Shown here one piece after another: positions 47,246-58,643 of a DNA stretch of 64,000 nucleotides. The translations under genes were made by a program, and so were the position numbers. The DNA is from Leptodontidium sp. MPI-SDFR-AT-0119 (taxonomy: Eukaryota > Ascomycota > Leotiomycetes > Helotiales > Leptodontidiaceae). How positions within the stretch are numbered: position 1 is the first letter of the stretch; every line of letters starts with the position of its first letter. Under the pieces are notes generated by a model. The model worked only from the letters and a program-made list of their open reading frames with translations, had not been told where the DNA came from and ran no database searches. The stretch is taken from assembly GCA_020726505.1 (NCBI GenBank), contig JAHLEZ010000013.1, forward strand, positions 1,054,001 through 1,118,000, read 5' to 3'.

Positions 47246-48308
47246 GATGATTGCTGGTGTGATGGAACTGGGGATGCGGGAGCTGGAGTTGTTGGATGAT
47301 GGTGAAGACGGAAGAGAGAGGATTTTTGCAGGAAGAAGAAGAGGTTGGAAGGAAAGGAGGGTGAGAGGTGCGGAATGCTGGGCTGGACTGGACTCGTCGG
47401 TTGGACTTAAATAGCGCCAATCTGCCCGGCCAACCAGATCCACCCCCTCTTTTGAGAAAAGCGGGTCGGCTCCTTGGGTGCATCCTGCTGTCACAACCCA
47501 AACCTCATCCCTCACTGCCATATCAATCGGCTGTGAGGGTGAAAATACACCCCCTTCACCTCTATTACGCCCACGATATAATTTATATTATTCCAGATAA
47601 AAGTTTTCAGCTTCAACTGCGATGAGACCGTGTTGTTGATGCTCTGAGGAGGACGTTGAAAGATAAGGCCCCACGCGGGGAAATCTATCCCCGCGTGGGG
47701 AAGGACTAAGGAGCGTGCACAGTGGGTTTCAGGGATGGATCCCCGAAACTCAGCACCCCGCAGCGACCTTACAGGCTGCCACTCACTGAAAACACAGCGC
47801 ATCCATCACTAAAGTCACCATGATGATGCCCATGAGATGTCTGGGGCAATTCTTCCCAGCCTGGAATTGATGCACTTGTTTGCGACACCTGCCACATAGT
47901 TCACTGCACTGAAATTCCCCTCACCAACGGGATGATTCGCAATTTAGTGGACCTGGAGTAAAGCACAGTCCATTTACAGTGGAGTTGGTTCTTTCTTTTT
48001 CAACCCCCACAGGTGTCTCAGTGCCTACGAGTCAGGCTGGTGAACGGCTGAGAACACGCTCACTGCACTACACCTTACCCAACTTTTAAATAAAAAAATT
48101 ATTTCGCAATTCATAGTAATGAATAGAAATTCTATGATGTAGCTAAAATTTCTGTTCTAGAAGCAAGCAATTGATTCACCATTCCCTCAAATCTCAATAC
48201 AGCATCTCTCTTCACCGCAGAACCTGGAAGCGAGATGCTTGTTTACCGTCCAGACGTTATGTTCAAATCGAGCAAAGCAACGTTCCTACCAACACACAAG
48301 CCATCAGG
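47246..48308. promoter_or_regulatory. Divergent intergenic region, ATP9/zinc-ribbon gene
   Basis: 1.06 kb between divergent start codons. Contains the perfect 13-bp inverted repeat at 47669-47700 (listed separately). Confidence 0.5.
47669..47700. repeat. Perfect 13-bp inverted repeat with 6-nt spacer
   Basis: Arms CCCCACGCGGGGA and TCCCCGCGTGGGG flank aatcta. Each arm also contains CCCC and GGGG, and GCGGGG and GTGGGG match the SYGGRG consensus of the carbon-catabolite repressor CreA/Mig1. It lies about 425 bp upstream of ATP9 and 610 bp upstream of the zinc-ribbon gene. Binding is inference. Confidence 0.9.
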
Positions 48309-48611
48309 ATGTCTTACGAACAGAGCCAGTCGGCCGAAAACATCGAGCACATCGAACAAATCGAGAACTGGGTCGACAACACCGCGGATGCTGCGGCTGC
48401 TGGTGCCTCGCACGTTGAGTGCTGGTGGTGCGGCCAGGACGACCTCGACGAGAACGACGCCTACTGCTGGGTCTGCGAACAAGGCCAAGCCACCACTGAC
48501 AATATGCAGATTACCAATGATGTCTGGAAGCAGATAAACCTCGATGACGCATGGAAACAGAAGGGCTTTGAACAGGCCTCCCGAAATGGGAAGAAGGAGG
48601 CTAAAGGATAG
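48309..48611 (+). CDS. Small acidic zinc-ribbon protein (100 aa)
   Basis: Single exon. I start at the ATG at 48309 (MSYEQSQSAENIEHI); an upstream in-frame extension is leader-like. The protein contains a compact four-cysteine site, C38-x2-C41 and C53-x2-C56, inside ECWWCGQDD and YCWVCEQGQ, with paired Trp residues next to the cysteines. This spacing (CX2C-X11-CX2C) fits a zinc ribbon or rubredoxin-like knuckle. The N-terminus is acidic and the C-terminus is Lys-rich. No signal peptide. I do not recognise the family. Divergent from ATP9. Confidence 0.7.
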   Translation: MSYEQSQSAENIEHIEQIENWVDNTADAAAAGASHVECWWCGQDDLDENDAYCWVCEQGQATTDNMQITNDVWKQINLDDAWKQKGFEQASRNGKKEAKG

Positions 48612-49564
48612 ATGCGTCCCGTCCCGTCTTAGAGGATCTCAGGATGAGTTTCTTGGATCCCTGGCTTAGTCTTTTTGTTTTCGCTTTTCGTCTTGGTATT
48701 GAGGTTTGATTTTTTGTGTTGCTTTGCTTTCTCTCTTTCTCTCTCTTTAGATGATTGGATTTTTGCACCAATTTAGTTGGGCAGACCATGCTCATGCATA
48801 GTACTGTATGTAATTTCTTAATTTTGTCTTTGCTATGTTTCTTCTAAAAGTTCAAAGCAATTAAAATGGGTTAGAATTTCATACACTTTATTCTTATTCT
48901 GTGCTCATGGACCTGTAACTTATGGCTCTTGTGAGAAATCTTGGGTTTTAATTGACTCCCTCGCCCGTGACAGCTTTTCATTAGACTTTGATCTATTACT
49001 GATGAGCCCGCTACGAGTCGCGTCGTTGGTTTTCACAAACACATGTAGTGGTGTTTTTCTTGTTTTGATACGGGAGGATGAAGCGAGGCTGACTAGATAG
49101 AGACCTAAGCAGTCGTAAACAAAGATCTCCCAAGGTGCCCCAAAGAGGAAACTACTGCTACTCTAGAGTCTTTAGATGTAATGACTTAGAGGACCATTAT
49201 CTTAAATTTAATAATCAAAGAACAATCCATAGTACCAGTTTATATTGCCTTCTTCCATGGGGTTGGTAAGTACTACCTACGTTGCCATGTACTCCAGCTC
49301 AAAAAATTGGGAATCGGACTTCGCCGAAACGGGCCACACGTGGCTGCCAGTGCGGCTGAAAAAAAACCTCAACATACCTACTTCAAAGGAAGGTGCGGGG
49401 TTGAGTCAACAGCTAGGATATTCTCACGATGCTTTATCGGTCCTTCCTTGCGATCAAAATGGAATTGCCTGTCTTTTGGCGTTAACTCAATCCTCCTCTA
49501 GACATTAATCTTGTCTCTGACAATTCACTCGTTCCACCTTTCGCCCTTGAATGTGCTCTTTACC
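48612..49564. other. Intergenic region upstream of HET gene
   Basis: 953 bp, AT-rich. A pyrimidine-rich 3' tract (48721-48750) follows the zinc-ribbon stop. A frame at 49245-49508 has no recognisable content. Confidence 0.35.
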
Positions 49565-51860
49565 ATGGATTTCAAAAAGCCCCGGCTCGCTGAAGCATCA
49601 AGCCTTTGCAATTTATGCGTGCTGCTCGTGAACGACGTGATCAGTGGGGACCAACTATCAGAGCCTCGGTGGAGAGTCCGCTTTGAGCCTCAGAAAGGCA
49701 ACATCAGAGCTGCCGTAAACCCTCATCACCATAAGATCAGAAACCTCGAGAAGTCTGCTTTGCAAGGATGCCGACTGTGCTGTTTCCTGCGAGATCGCTT
49801 GGCTGCGTCCAACAAGAGCCGAGATGCTTCTCTTAGGGACTTTTACCATCTTCAACCAGGTGATCTTACCGATACCTTGGTAGTATGCCGGGGTAAATCT
49901 GCTAACACGCTGGCTGGCACTACTTTCTACTTCTTCGATAGATACTCAATTTCGGAGTTGGCTGATGCGGCGGACTTAAAGTATGGTGCCCTGCCTTGGA
50001 AGTCAAAAAATTCATCTCGGCACAGGAGTGTCTCTTCGAAGACGATGATGGCAAGGGGAACCTGTCCAAATCCAACGTCCTCGACTACTTTGGCTTTGCT
50101 AAATCGATGGCTCGATGACTGCAAAACCCACCACAAGGGATGCAATCGCTCGACTTCGAAGTCACCTTTACCAACCCGAGTAGTTGATGTCGGTACGAAG
50201 GACTCTGATCCGTTCTTGTACACTTCGATTGGTGAGAATGCCGACTACATCACTCTGAGTTACGCTTGGGGAGGTGACGTTTTGTCTAAAACGATCAAGT
50301 CAAATCTTCGCGAGCGGCAAGAATCATTACCCGAGTCCACCCTTCCACAAGCCTTCAGGGACGCATTCATCATTGCAAGAGGACTGAATATTCGATACAT
50401 CTGGATTGATGCGTTGTGCATAGTTCAAGACGACCTTGATGACTGGTTGCGAGAGTCGGTGTTGATGTGTCAAGTCTACGAGAACTGCACTCTAACGATC
50501 TCAGCAACCAAATCCAACAAGTGTGAAAGTGGATTTCTTCAACCAAGAGTCAACCCAGAGCAAGAAATAGGTACCTACATGGACGCGGTTGAGAGGCCAT
50601 TGCACGTACGTGTTTCCCAAAGTAACGTGCGTCAGATTCAAGGCCCACTGAACGATCGTGCGTGGACATTTCAAGAAAGGCTTCTGTCGCCAGCGGTGCT
50701 TCATTTCACAGATGATGGGATATATTGGGAATGCAAAAGCATATGTGTAAACGACAGTGGTGCGAGATTGAATTGTAACGTTGAATTGAAGGCGATTTAT
50801 GCCCCAGAGGAATGGTCATTCGGAGGTGGGGAGAAATATGAATCAGCAAGTGGCTTCGAAAATGTCTGGTCTGGAATTGTGGAAAACTTCTGCAAACGGA
50901 CTCTGACCTTCCCGCAAGACAAGCTTGTTGCACTTTCCGGTATTGCACAGAGATATCAAGTCAGGACAAATGGGAAATATGTTGCCGGGCTGTGGGAGAA
51001 CAAGCTCATGCGATGGTTGCTTTGGCAGAGGTCGAAGACTGCTGCTTGGGGTCTCCAGGTTTTCGGTCAACGGTCGAGCGTTTACCGGGCGCCTTCGTGA
51101 GTCATTTAGAGTTTTGTTTGTGAGTTTAAGCAATGCTAACTACCGGACCTCAGGTGGAGCTGGGCATCCTTGGACGGCTTTTTCAAATACGACCGACACA
51201 TATTCGAGGAAGATCCTGTTCCATGTCCCAGTTTACCATTCAGAATCCAGAGTTATTACGTTCAAGAAGAAAGTCCAGGAGCGTGCGGGACAATATCATA
51301 CAGCCACTTGACCATCACAGGTCTACTTTACGAGGCGACGTACCCCCCCCATATTACGTCACTCTACATATCAAGAAAAGCTACATACAGAGATCGGTAC
51401 TTGGGACTGTAGGATGGACGCTCTCATATACCCTAAAGAGGAAATAGAAAGAGAAGGACAGTGCTGGTTAATGCCAATTGCGATATGGCCCGCTGGTAAC
51501 TGGGGAGGGTATCTATGGGGCTTAGTGCTTGGAAGACCTCGAGACGTTTTTCAGCCTCTTCCTGGAGATCTGATGAGACTCGGAACAGCCACAATGCTTC
51601 TTACTTGGCATGTCAATAGACTTCCTAACAGAGCAGAATACATAACCGAGAGGTCGGCCGTTGGCGATACATTGAATCAGAGCAAGACCTTTTCTGACCA
51701 CTTTCCTGGCAACGAAGAACTGCCAGAGGAGCATAAGATAGATGAAGAACCTTCTTCCTTTTATAGTGGAATGGACGAAGAGGACAAACGTCGATGGGAG
51801 GAGAGGATGAGTGGGCTGCACTTTGACAGAACTAAGATCCGGACTGTGCGGATTGTTTGA
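49565..51860 (+). CDS. HET-domain (heterokaryon incompatibility) protein, apparent frameshift in last exon
   Basis: Exons 49565-51096 and 51154-51860 (57-nt intron, GTGAGT donor, CTAAC branch site, CAG acceptor). The start is MDFKKPRLAEASSLCNLC with a C-x2-C and a later GCRLCCFL, typical of the N-terminus of HET proteins. The three HET blocks are present: YITLSYAWGG (about 228), IRYIWIDALCIVQDD (about 275) and DRAWTFQERLLSPAVLHF (about 363), and the join restores APSWSWASLDG. HET-domain proteins trigger cell death on fusion with an incompatible strain. In this sequence the frame is lost at a run of eight C (51343-51350): as written the product stops at 51412 (596 residues), but the downstream frame (GQCWLMPIAIWPAGNWGG, typical HET C-terminus) stays open to 51860. 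This may be a real disabling mutation, a phase-variable tract or a base-calling error. Confidence 0.85.
51343..51350 (+). other. C8 tract with apparent +1 frameshift in HET gene
   Basis: Eight consecutive C in the second exon. With the run as written the reading frame ends 62 bases later; a run one base shorter would keep the long frame open to 51860. I infer the shift from continuity of HET-like sequence on both sides. Confidence 0.7.
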
Positions 51861-54189
51861 TGAGGGCAAAACAAATGGGGCGCAGGAGACCTGGGGCGAT
51901 GATTTTGCAGTGTGGAGGATGGTTTCATTTGAAGTTATAGCGGGAAAGGATTTTAATTGCTTGGATTAGTTTGATTTTCATTTTGCAGCTAGTTACAATT
52001 GCCTTTGGAATGTTTTTAAACCGAGTATCAGGTTTCTCCACTCCCCTTGTTCCAAACTCAACACACAAACAACGCATGATCTAGCAGCTATTGACTCTTA
52101 TGTATTCTTTCAAACTTTTATTTCCGTTATGTATACTACTTATAAGGGTACCGCTATCGTCTCGCCGCTAGAAATATCGGAATATTCTCGTTGCGTAACC
52201 TGTCGGCTATACATCAACATCAAGAAAGTCAAAACCCCGCTCAAAAACAATCCAAAAAAGCCCGACAAAATCAACAAAACCCCATCCCACACTCCAAAAA
52301 GAGGATGGGACTTGCAGAGTCAAAGGGCGGAACCTTTTCAATCGTGAACAGAAGGTATAGGGAGTGTTACTACCACTTCTCCCTTGCCTTAGTTACGTAC
52401 CATCAGATTGTATTGAGGCGGTTGGGATGCATGGTTTTCATGATACTGTTGCACTCAATCTGGGTATGTTGATTGATGGGATCTGCTTATTTGGTTATTT
52501 GTAGAGGGTAGTGGTTTGGTGGTTGGGGAGAGGTTGTGTTGAGTTGAGTGGGTTGGTTGGTTGATGAATTTTTGTGTGTTTTTTATGAGTGCATGATCTT
52601 TTTCTATTGTTAAATGTCTAAAAGACTTTGGGGTTTTCAGAGTCTCATCTAATAAAAGTTGATCGAAGATATTAGGTTTATTGGGGAGGTGTTGCGCATT
52701 ACCCGAGAAAGATTGTGTACGTCACTTCACATGCTCTGGAGTTGCATTGAAGGAAGTCAAGATATATGTTTTTGACACCTAACTGTTTGTATTCTTTTAA
52801 CGCCTTCTATGAGGTTACCCCCCACCATTTCTTTGTGGAGCTAAAGTTCAATAAGGTATTGATGGGGGTGCGCACTTCCTCTTTAATTCCACGTGAAACT
52901 AGCCCAAACAACATATAATATCCAATTTCAATAATCGGTTTCCGCAAGACTAACATTAAGGGAAAGCGGAGTGACAAGCGTTGTCATAATGCTTGCAGAT
53001 TTTTTGTGCCACGACGATCCTGCGTGAGGTCCATAATTAACTTGACTTGAGATTGTTCAAGACTACATGTGGCGATAGTAGGGTAACAGGGTTACAGGAA
53101 TTCCTAGGAATTTTTACACACAATTTCTGGTAGTGCTATTTAATGAGCTGCTGTCATTGTCTACTATTTTCGAAGATTCTTGTCTTAATCTCTTCATCTA
53201 AGGCAACCACTGCTTGCCTTCTCTCTCTCTGCAAACGTCGAACTAAATTCCTTCCCTTGGAAACTTTCGTAGCACATGGCCGACAATCCTTAAAATTTCT
53301 CAAAATTTACCTTGTTGGAGGACTACGAAGTTATTGATACATCTTTAGGTTTTCTCTTGGTCTACCGCAGCACAATTCATTCGATGTTGCCGAGTCTCGG
53401 AAGCTGAATTCTGTTGAAAGCACATGTCAACAATTAAGCGAGCCCCTGAGCAGAACTGCTGTGAAAACCATCTGGCCTGGCAACCAACTTAGCTACAGCT
53501 AATTACAATTACCGTCCATACATAGATATGAGTTGTATTACATTACTCATAACTTGCTCCAAACAAAGATCCACTTCTAGAGTCGTCCATAGATTGAAGC
53601 AGGTGCACCGTAGTATGTGATAATTGGAATGCCAACGCGCTACCTCGTTGTTGGTCAACTGCCTTCCTGACTTCTATTACATGTTGCGGGAACGCAACTA
53701 CAACCCCACAATCAGCTCGACTATTCCATCCACTTGTCGCGAACGTAATGAGGAGTTGTGCTCAATAGTCAGGTATTGTTCCTTAGGCTTACAATCTCAA
53801 CTAAATTGCCTCCGAATTGTTTAGTCTCACCCTCGAAACCCCATCTCCCTCCACCTCTTAGCCAAAAAATGTCATATCGGATTTTCGAGAATTGCATCTA
53901 CCCTTATACGGAGCCCTGCCCGAAGCCCCTGTGGGTCTAATTCCGGGTACTGTACTTTTGGCTATAACCATGCCCACTGAGCTTCCAAATGCCCCGAAAT
54001 TAATTAATCGTTACAAAAGCACTGTAAGCGATGAAAAGTTTTTATATTATACAAGTTATTGTCTAGAATGTAAAGGTGTATGGGAGAAGGGGGATATGAT
54101 CTCCCGGAGCGGCAAGAGATAGCAGAAACCTAAATAGGTGTATACTACGCCAAGATAATTGCCATCTGTCCTGTGTAATATCAAAACAA
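51861..54189. other. Gene-free AT-rich region
   Basis: 2.3 kb. No gene, transposase fragment or RNA gene recognised. T/A-rich with short frames only. It separates the HET gene from the secreted hydrolase gene. Confidence 0.4.
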
Positions 54190-55107
54190 TTAAGTAGCCG
54201 TTGGAAACGCAGCCCCTGCTCCGAGTTCCAAGATGAACTCGCCGATTCTCCGTGGGAAAGCAGCACGCATCCTGGCCTTCAAATCCTCCTTGTCCGTTGC
54301 CCTTGTGACCTCCAGATCCCAAACATCGAGATAGCGCCTCGTCACCTCTAAATGATTGACCCCAAATCCCTCAAAATCTTGCATGTGGGACGGAACCACA
54401 TTCTTCGGGTTGAGTGACGTGACCTCATCAATGGCCTGCTTCCACAGTGCTCGCAATTCTGGTGTATCGGATTCTTGTAGGTACAGAAAACATTCCCCAT
54501 ACACGACATCACCCGTGATTACAAGATCCAAGTCGGGAATGTGGAGCACAGTCGAATTGTAAGTATCCGCCTGGCTGACCTCGACAGCTCTCAACACATG
54601 ACCATCTAGCTCAAATTCTCCCGAGTCAGGCAATCGAGTAAAGTTCTCCGTCTGTGCTGGAATCTGGCCCGGAAACAAGCTGCCCCAGAAATCCTCCAAG
54701 AGCGGAGGTTGGATGGCCTCCGCGACGTGGGCGATAACATCAGCGGTAGCTATAGGCTGAACACCCGGGAAACGTTGCTGCAGCACGGGGATGCCGTAGA
54801 AGTGATCTCCGTGACCATGGGTAACGTAAACGTGAGTTAGACGTTTGTTAGGCCCGAGAGTCTCTTCGATCCAGTCAGCTATGGCGTTGGTGCCGTCGAT
54901 GCTGATGGGATTGTCGACGAGGATAGCAGAGTTGGGGCCGTGGATGAGGGTGAACGCCGTTGGGGATCCAGTTAAGTTGGCGAGGGGCACCGCGGGAAGG
55001 ATGAATACATCCCATTGAAGAGGTTCCAGTTCAGGAGCTGGGCATTCCTGTGCAGTGGTAATTGTAGCTTTGAGGAAGCTAAGTGCCAAAGAGAGTTGGA
55101 AAAACAT
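54190..55107 (-). CDS. Secreted metallo-beta-lactamase-fold hydrolase
   Basis: Single-exon, 305 residues. I start at 55107 (MFFQLSLALSFLKATITTAQ), which gives a signal peptide cleaved near TTAQ-EC; an upstream in-frame Met would bury it. The MBL metal-binding motif H97-x-H99-x-D101-H102 (THGHGDHFYG) is intact, with DNPISIDG before it, LVITGDVVYG (second-site Asp) at about 212-221 and VVPSHMQDFEG supplying a later His. The fold hydrolyses lactams, lactones, thioesters or similar bonds; here the enzyme would act outside the cell or in the secretory route. The exact substrate is unknown; fungal relatives include lactonase-like and detoxifying enzymes. It sits isolated between two gene-free stretches, between the HET and het-c genes. 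Confidence 0.9.
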   Translation of the reverse strand: MFFQLSLALSFLKATITTAQECPAPELEPLQWDVFILPAVPLANLTGSPTAFTLIHGPNSAILVDNPISIDGTNAIADWIEETLGPNKRLTHVYVTHGHGDHFYGIPVLQQRFPGVQPIATADVIAHVAEAIQPPLLEDFWGSLFPGQIPAQTENFTRLPDSGEFELDGHVLRAVEVSQADTYNSTVLHIPDLDLVITGDVVYGECFLYLQESDTPELRALWKQAIDEVTSLNPKNVVPSHMQDFEGFGVNHLEVTRRYLDVWDLEVTRATDKEDLKARMRAAFPRRIGEFILELGAGAAFPTAT

Positions 55108-58100
55108 GATAGGTTGATTGTAAAGCGGGAAGATTCTTGACCGTAGATGTTTTTTTTTTGTGATAACGAATTCAGGAAAGAGAATTCTAGTGTGCTTTAT
55201 AAATTTGAACAACCCCAGTTGAACCCTCAGCTAGTAATGAAAGACATTTTACTCAGCATGGAAATCTCCGTGTAACTTTCAGATGATGGCGTATGACTTG
55301 GCGGAATACTAGATGCTCCGAAGAACATTATAAGGTTTGAACAATCCTTACAATATCTAAATTTAATACTGTCAAACCGCAATGCTGGCAATACAACTCA
55401 CGATACACTAATCAAAATCTAACTTATTTGGTTTAAGCCTGTCCGGATTATCTTTGATTTGGACTTTTTGCTGACTAATCACTTTATTCAATGGACTGGA
55501 AATGTGTCCTCTCTACTAGAGGGCTGTCTGACGAAGTAGTAAATCCCCTTTTCCTGGGAGTGGATGGCTCCATTTGCAAATCGCTGAATAAAGGGAGTTC
55601 TGATCTGAAATTTTGGGACCGCTAAAAAAGTCCTCGATTGGAGAGGGCAGGGCTGACAGGGGGGCCTGCTCCCACCGGAGAAAGGTTCAAATTGATGTCC
55701 AGGAAAACCCTTAGCGAACGACCTTGGGAGTAAGTTAACTTTGGCGTATTTTAGCTCATTTCAAATTCACCCGCTACGTGGTGCAATATGAAGAGTAATT
55801 TGGCAGCCAAAAGGGTACTCCCCCATTTCCATCGTAGTAGACTAGACCTATGAATACTCGAACCATTTCTGTCTACGTACTGCTATACCATCCGATTGGC
55901 GCCCTCACCGTAGATCAGCACACTGCCATACCACTGTTCTAAAACGATTTAGATTAAACAGGCTCTCATATAGATGTAGTAAAGAGAGCGAAGGTTAAGT
56001 ACGGAAGTACCTGGGTACCTCTGGGTAGTCTTCGCTTCACCGGAGAAGAATTTGGCCCGCCTCGTTCTCTTAAATTACCTCCAGCATATTCTGAACGCAC
56101 CTCAGCTCAGCGCCACAAATTAAACATTGAGTGAAAGGTGAGGTATATCGATTTAAGGTTTATATTAACCTTGTTTCGATGTGATTACTATTCCAACTCG
56201 TTTTGAAGTCGGCCTTGGCAATTAGTCACGGCTGACCCTCGAGAACCTGTCGGTCTTAGCATAGGTTAAGGCATTGACAATTACGGACTTAAGTGCAGTG
56301 TCGTGCAGGAAGTTGTTTTTCTTCTCTTCTAGTGCTAGGAACGTGAACTCAAAATAATACTTTGCCTTTGGTCAATGTAAATCTTGCACTGGCAGGCAGC
56401 ACCTGGTATGTAACACGGACTTGGGCCTCTGTCCGTGAGCGAGCTCTAACGAAGATCAACGGACAGAAGTCTAGAGCCGACTATATTCCAAAATCCCGGT
56501 TGACCAAGATGACGCTGAGGCAAGTTACTGAACCGAGGAGTAACTAGGCTTTTCCGTAGACTTCGAACATGCCCAAATGGTTCCCAGAAATCAAGTTACT
56601 TCATACTAATTTGGAGCTTTATTGGACAATAGACATAATTCATTGACTTGCTTCACCTCTGAAGTTACCACCCCCCCATTCTATCCAAAATTCACTTGAA
56701 CTATGCTTATCCTTCTGCATTATAAAAGCCCCCTTCCTGAGGTGCCTCCTAAGGAGCAACTCAAAACTGCGTCGGTTACATACACTCATACCGGAGCGAT
56801 AGTGGCTTTCCTGACGTTTTCTGACACTTCGCTAACGCTCCCAGTATGTTCTGTTCACAATCGAATGTCTATCATCCTCGCTTCCCGACAGTCTAAAATT
56901 TCTGAACTGGAAGTGCCAGAATAAACCGACTGTCATCCTAATTGATTTCGTCATTCTAACCTATACTGTCATGTATCTCTATCATCATGTCATCCCACCT
57001 AGGTTGTAACCCTCTCACCTCCTAGGCTTTTCATCACTCCGGCCACTCTGCGCTTCCAAGCCAATCCTTACATGACTCAAACCTCAAGTCATCACGATAC
57101 TATCCTCCATTCTTGGTGTCATTTTATCTTCGCTTGTCTTGCCGAACTATCCGCTCTCCCTTAAGATATTTATACGTCTTCAAACCACGTCGTCCATTTC
57201 AAAACAGCCGAAAGCCAGAAACTATTAATCGGAGTATGGAACAAATAAACAAGTATTCACGTATGTCCACAAATTCAACGCTGTTATCCTTAATATACTA
57301 CTCTTCTCCCCTCTCCATTTATCCCACCTCACCTACTTCACCCCCCTCATCTCACATCACATCGTATCGATTTTCGCCCCTCAACTCCACTTCCACCTCA
57401 CACTTTCTACATCAACATTTCCCCCATTCACTTCCCATCTAAAGTACAACAAACAACTTTCTCCATTATCATATAGAGTACTCGGACTCCAGCACATCTT
57501 TACAAATCATGGCACAAGAGCACACACACCAAACGGAAAAGCCACTTGCCGTGTCTTCCACCCGTTCCCCCTTCTCTCTGTCTCTTCACCAGTACCGATT
57601 ATCTTAACCCCATCTGATTCGCTTTAACTAAAAAACACCGCCCTCCCTACTGAGACCATGACCAGCTCTCAAACATCATCAGAATGTGCCCCTCGCTTAA
57701 CATAAGCTTTGTTGTCATCTCCCAACTCACTGCCATTCCCCTTCCCTCCAACACCTTGCCAGCATCTTCAACCTTCCTCGAACCTCACCTTCCCTCCCCT
57801 TCATTCATTCAATCCATCTTCCACCTGTCTATCTGCCTCTCTCTAGACTCTAGATAATCACACATCTTCTCATTCTCAAAGCAACATACTCACTCCCTCT
57901 GGCAAATCTGAAGAGGAAAAACCAACTTATAACCCGACTCCATCGCTATCAATCTGCGCACCACCACCAACCTCCCCCTCTTTCATCATTTCCCCAGCCT
58001 CACCTCCCTCCTGCTTCGCCCGCCGATCCTCCCTCTTAACATATACACATACCATGAACTCTCCAAAGCCCATCATCTTGTCGCCACTACGCAATACAAA

Positions 58101-58643
58101 AAGTCCTCAAATTATCAACCGGTATATCGGTCGGTATGAAGATGCAAGACAATGTCAACACTCCCACCACGATCTGCATGCTATGCTATTCTACTTTCCT
58201 GGGCCCCATCTCTTCTTTAAATAGCCATATTCAAATTTAAGTTCAAATTCAAAAATAAGAAGAAAACGAAGAGATCGACACATCCATTATGTGGAAAGTC
58301 AAAGCAATAATTCCAAGTCTTAATCCCTTAAACACAAACTAGGTAAGATGGGGATATAAAGTAGAGAAACATGGGCATCGCATTCATTGCTTTTAGTGAA
58401 GGAGCCGAGTTGTCTAAACTTTTATTTATCTGTTTGACTGACCGTCCGTCATTTCAAGAGATCTCGCATTGGAAAGAGCAACGCAGGATTGAAAAGCAGA
58501 TCAACGATGAAGGAAATATCCCATATCCCTCATGCATCGCAAAATGAGAGTATGACACCTGACCTTCCCCGTCCTAACCACCCAAAGTCATCGTCTCATC
58601 ATCTCTCATCATCTTATCACTTCATTCCCCTCGATAAAAACCC
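55108..58643. other. Gene-free region with a pyrimidine-rich tract
   Basis: 3.5 kb without a confident gene. From about 57.1 to 58.05 kb the plus strand is strongly C/T-rich. Two short frames follow ATGs in good context, at 57509 (MAQEHTHQTEKPLAV..., 32 codons) and 58054 (MNSPKPIILSPLRN..., 56 codons); I treat both as unproved. No transposon or RNA gene recognised. Confidence 0.4.
58054..58224 (+). CDS. Unproved 56-codon ORF after pyrimidine-rich leader
   Basis: Frame MNSPKPIILSPLRNTKSPQ... ending in HLFFK, preceded by atataccATG-like context and a long pyrimidine-rich tract such as fungal leaders often have. No family, no signal peptide. It lies 3' of het-c on the other strand. Recorded for testing only. 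Confidence 0.15.
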   Translation: MNSPKPIILSPLRNTKSPQIINRYIGRYEDARQCQHSHHDLHAMLFYFPGPHLFFK

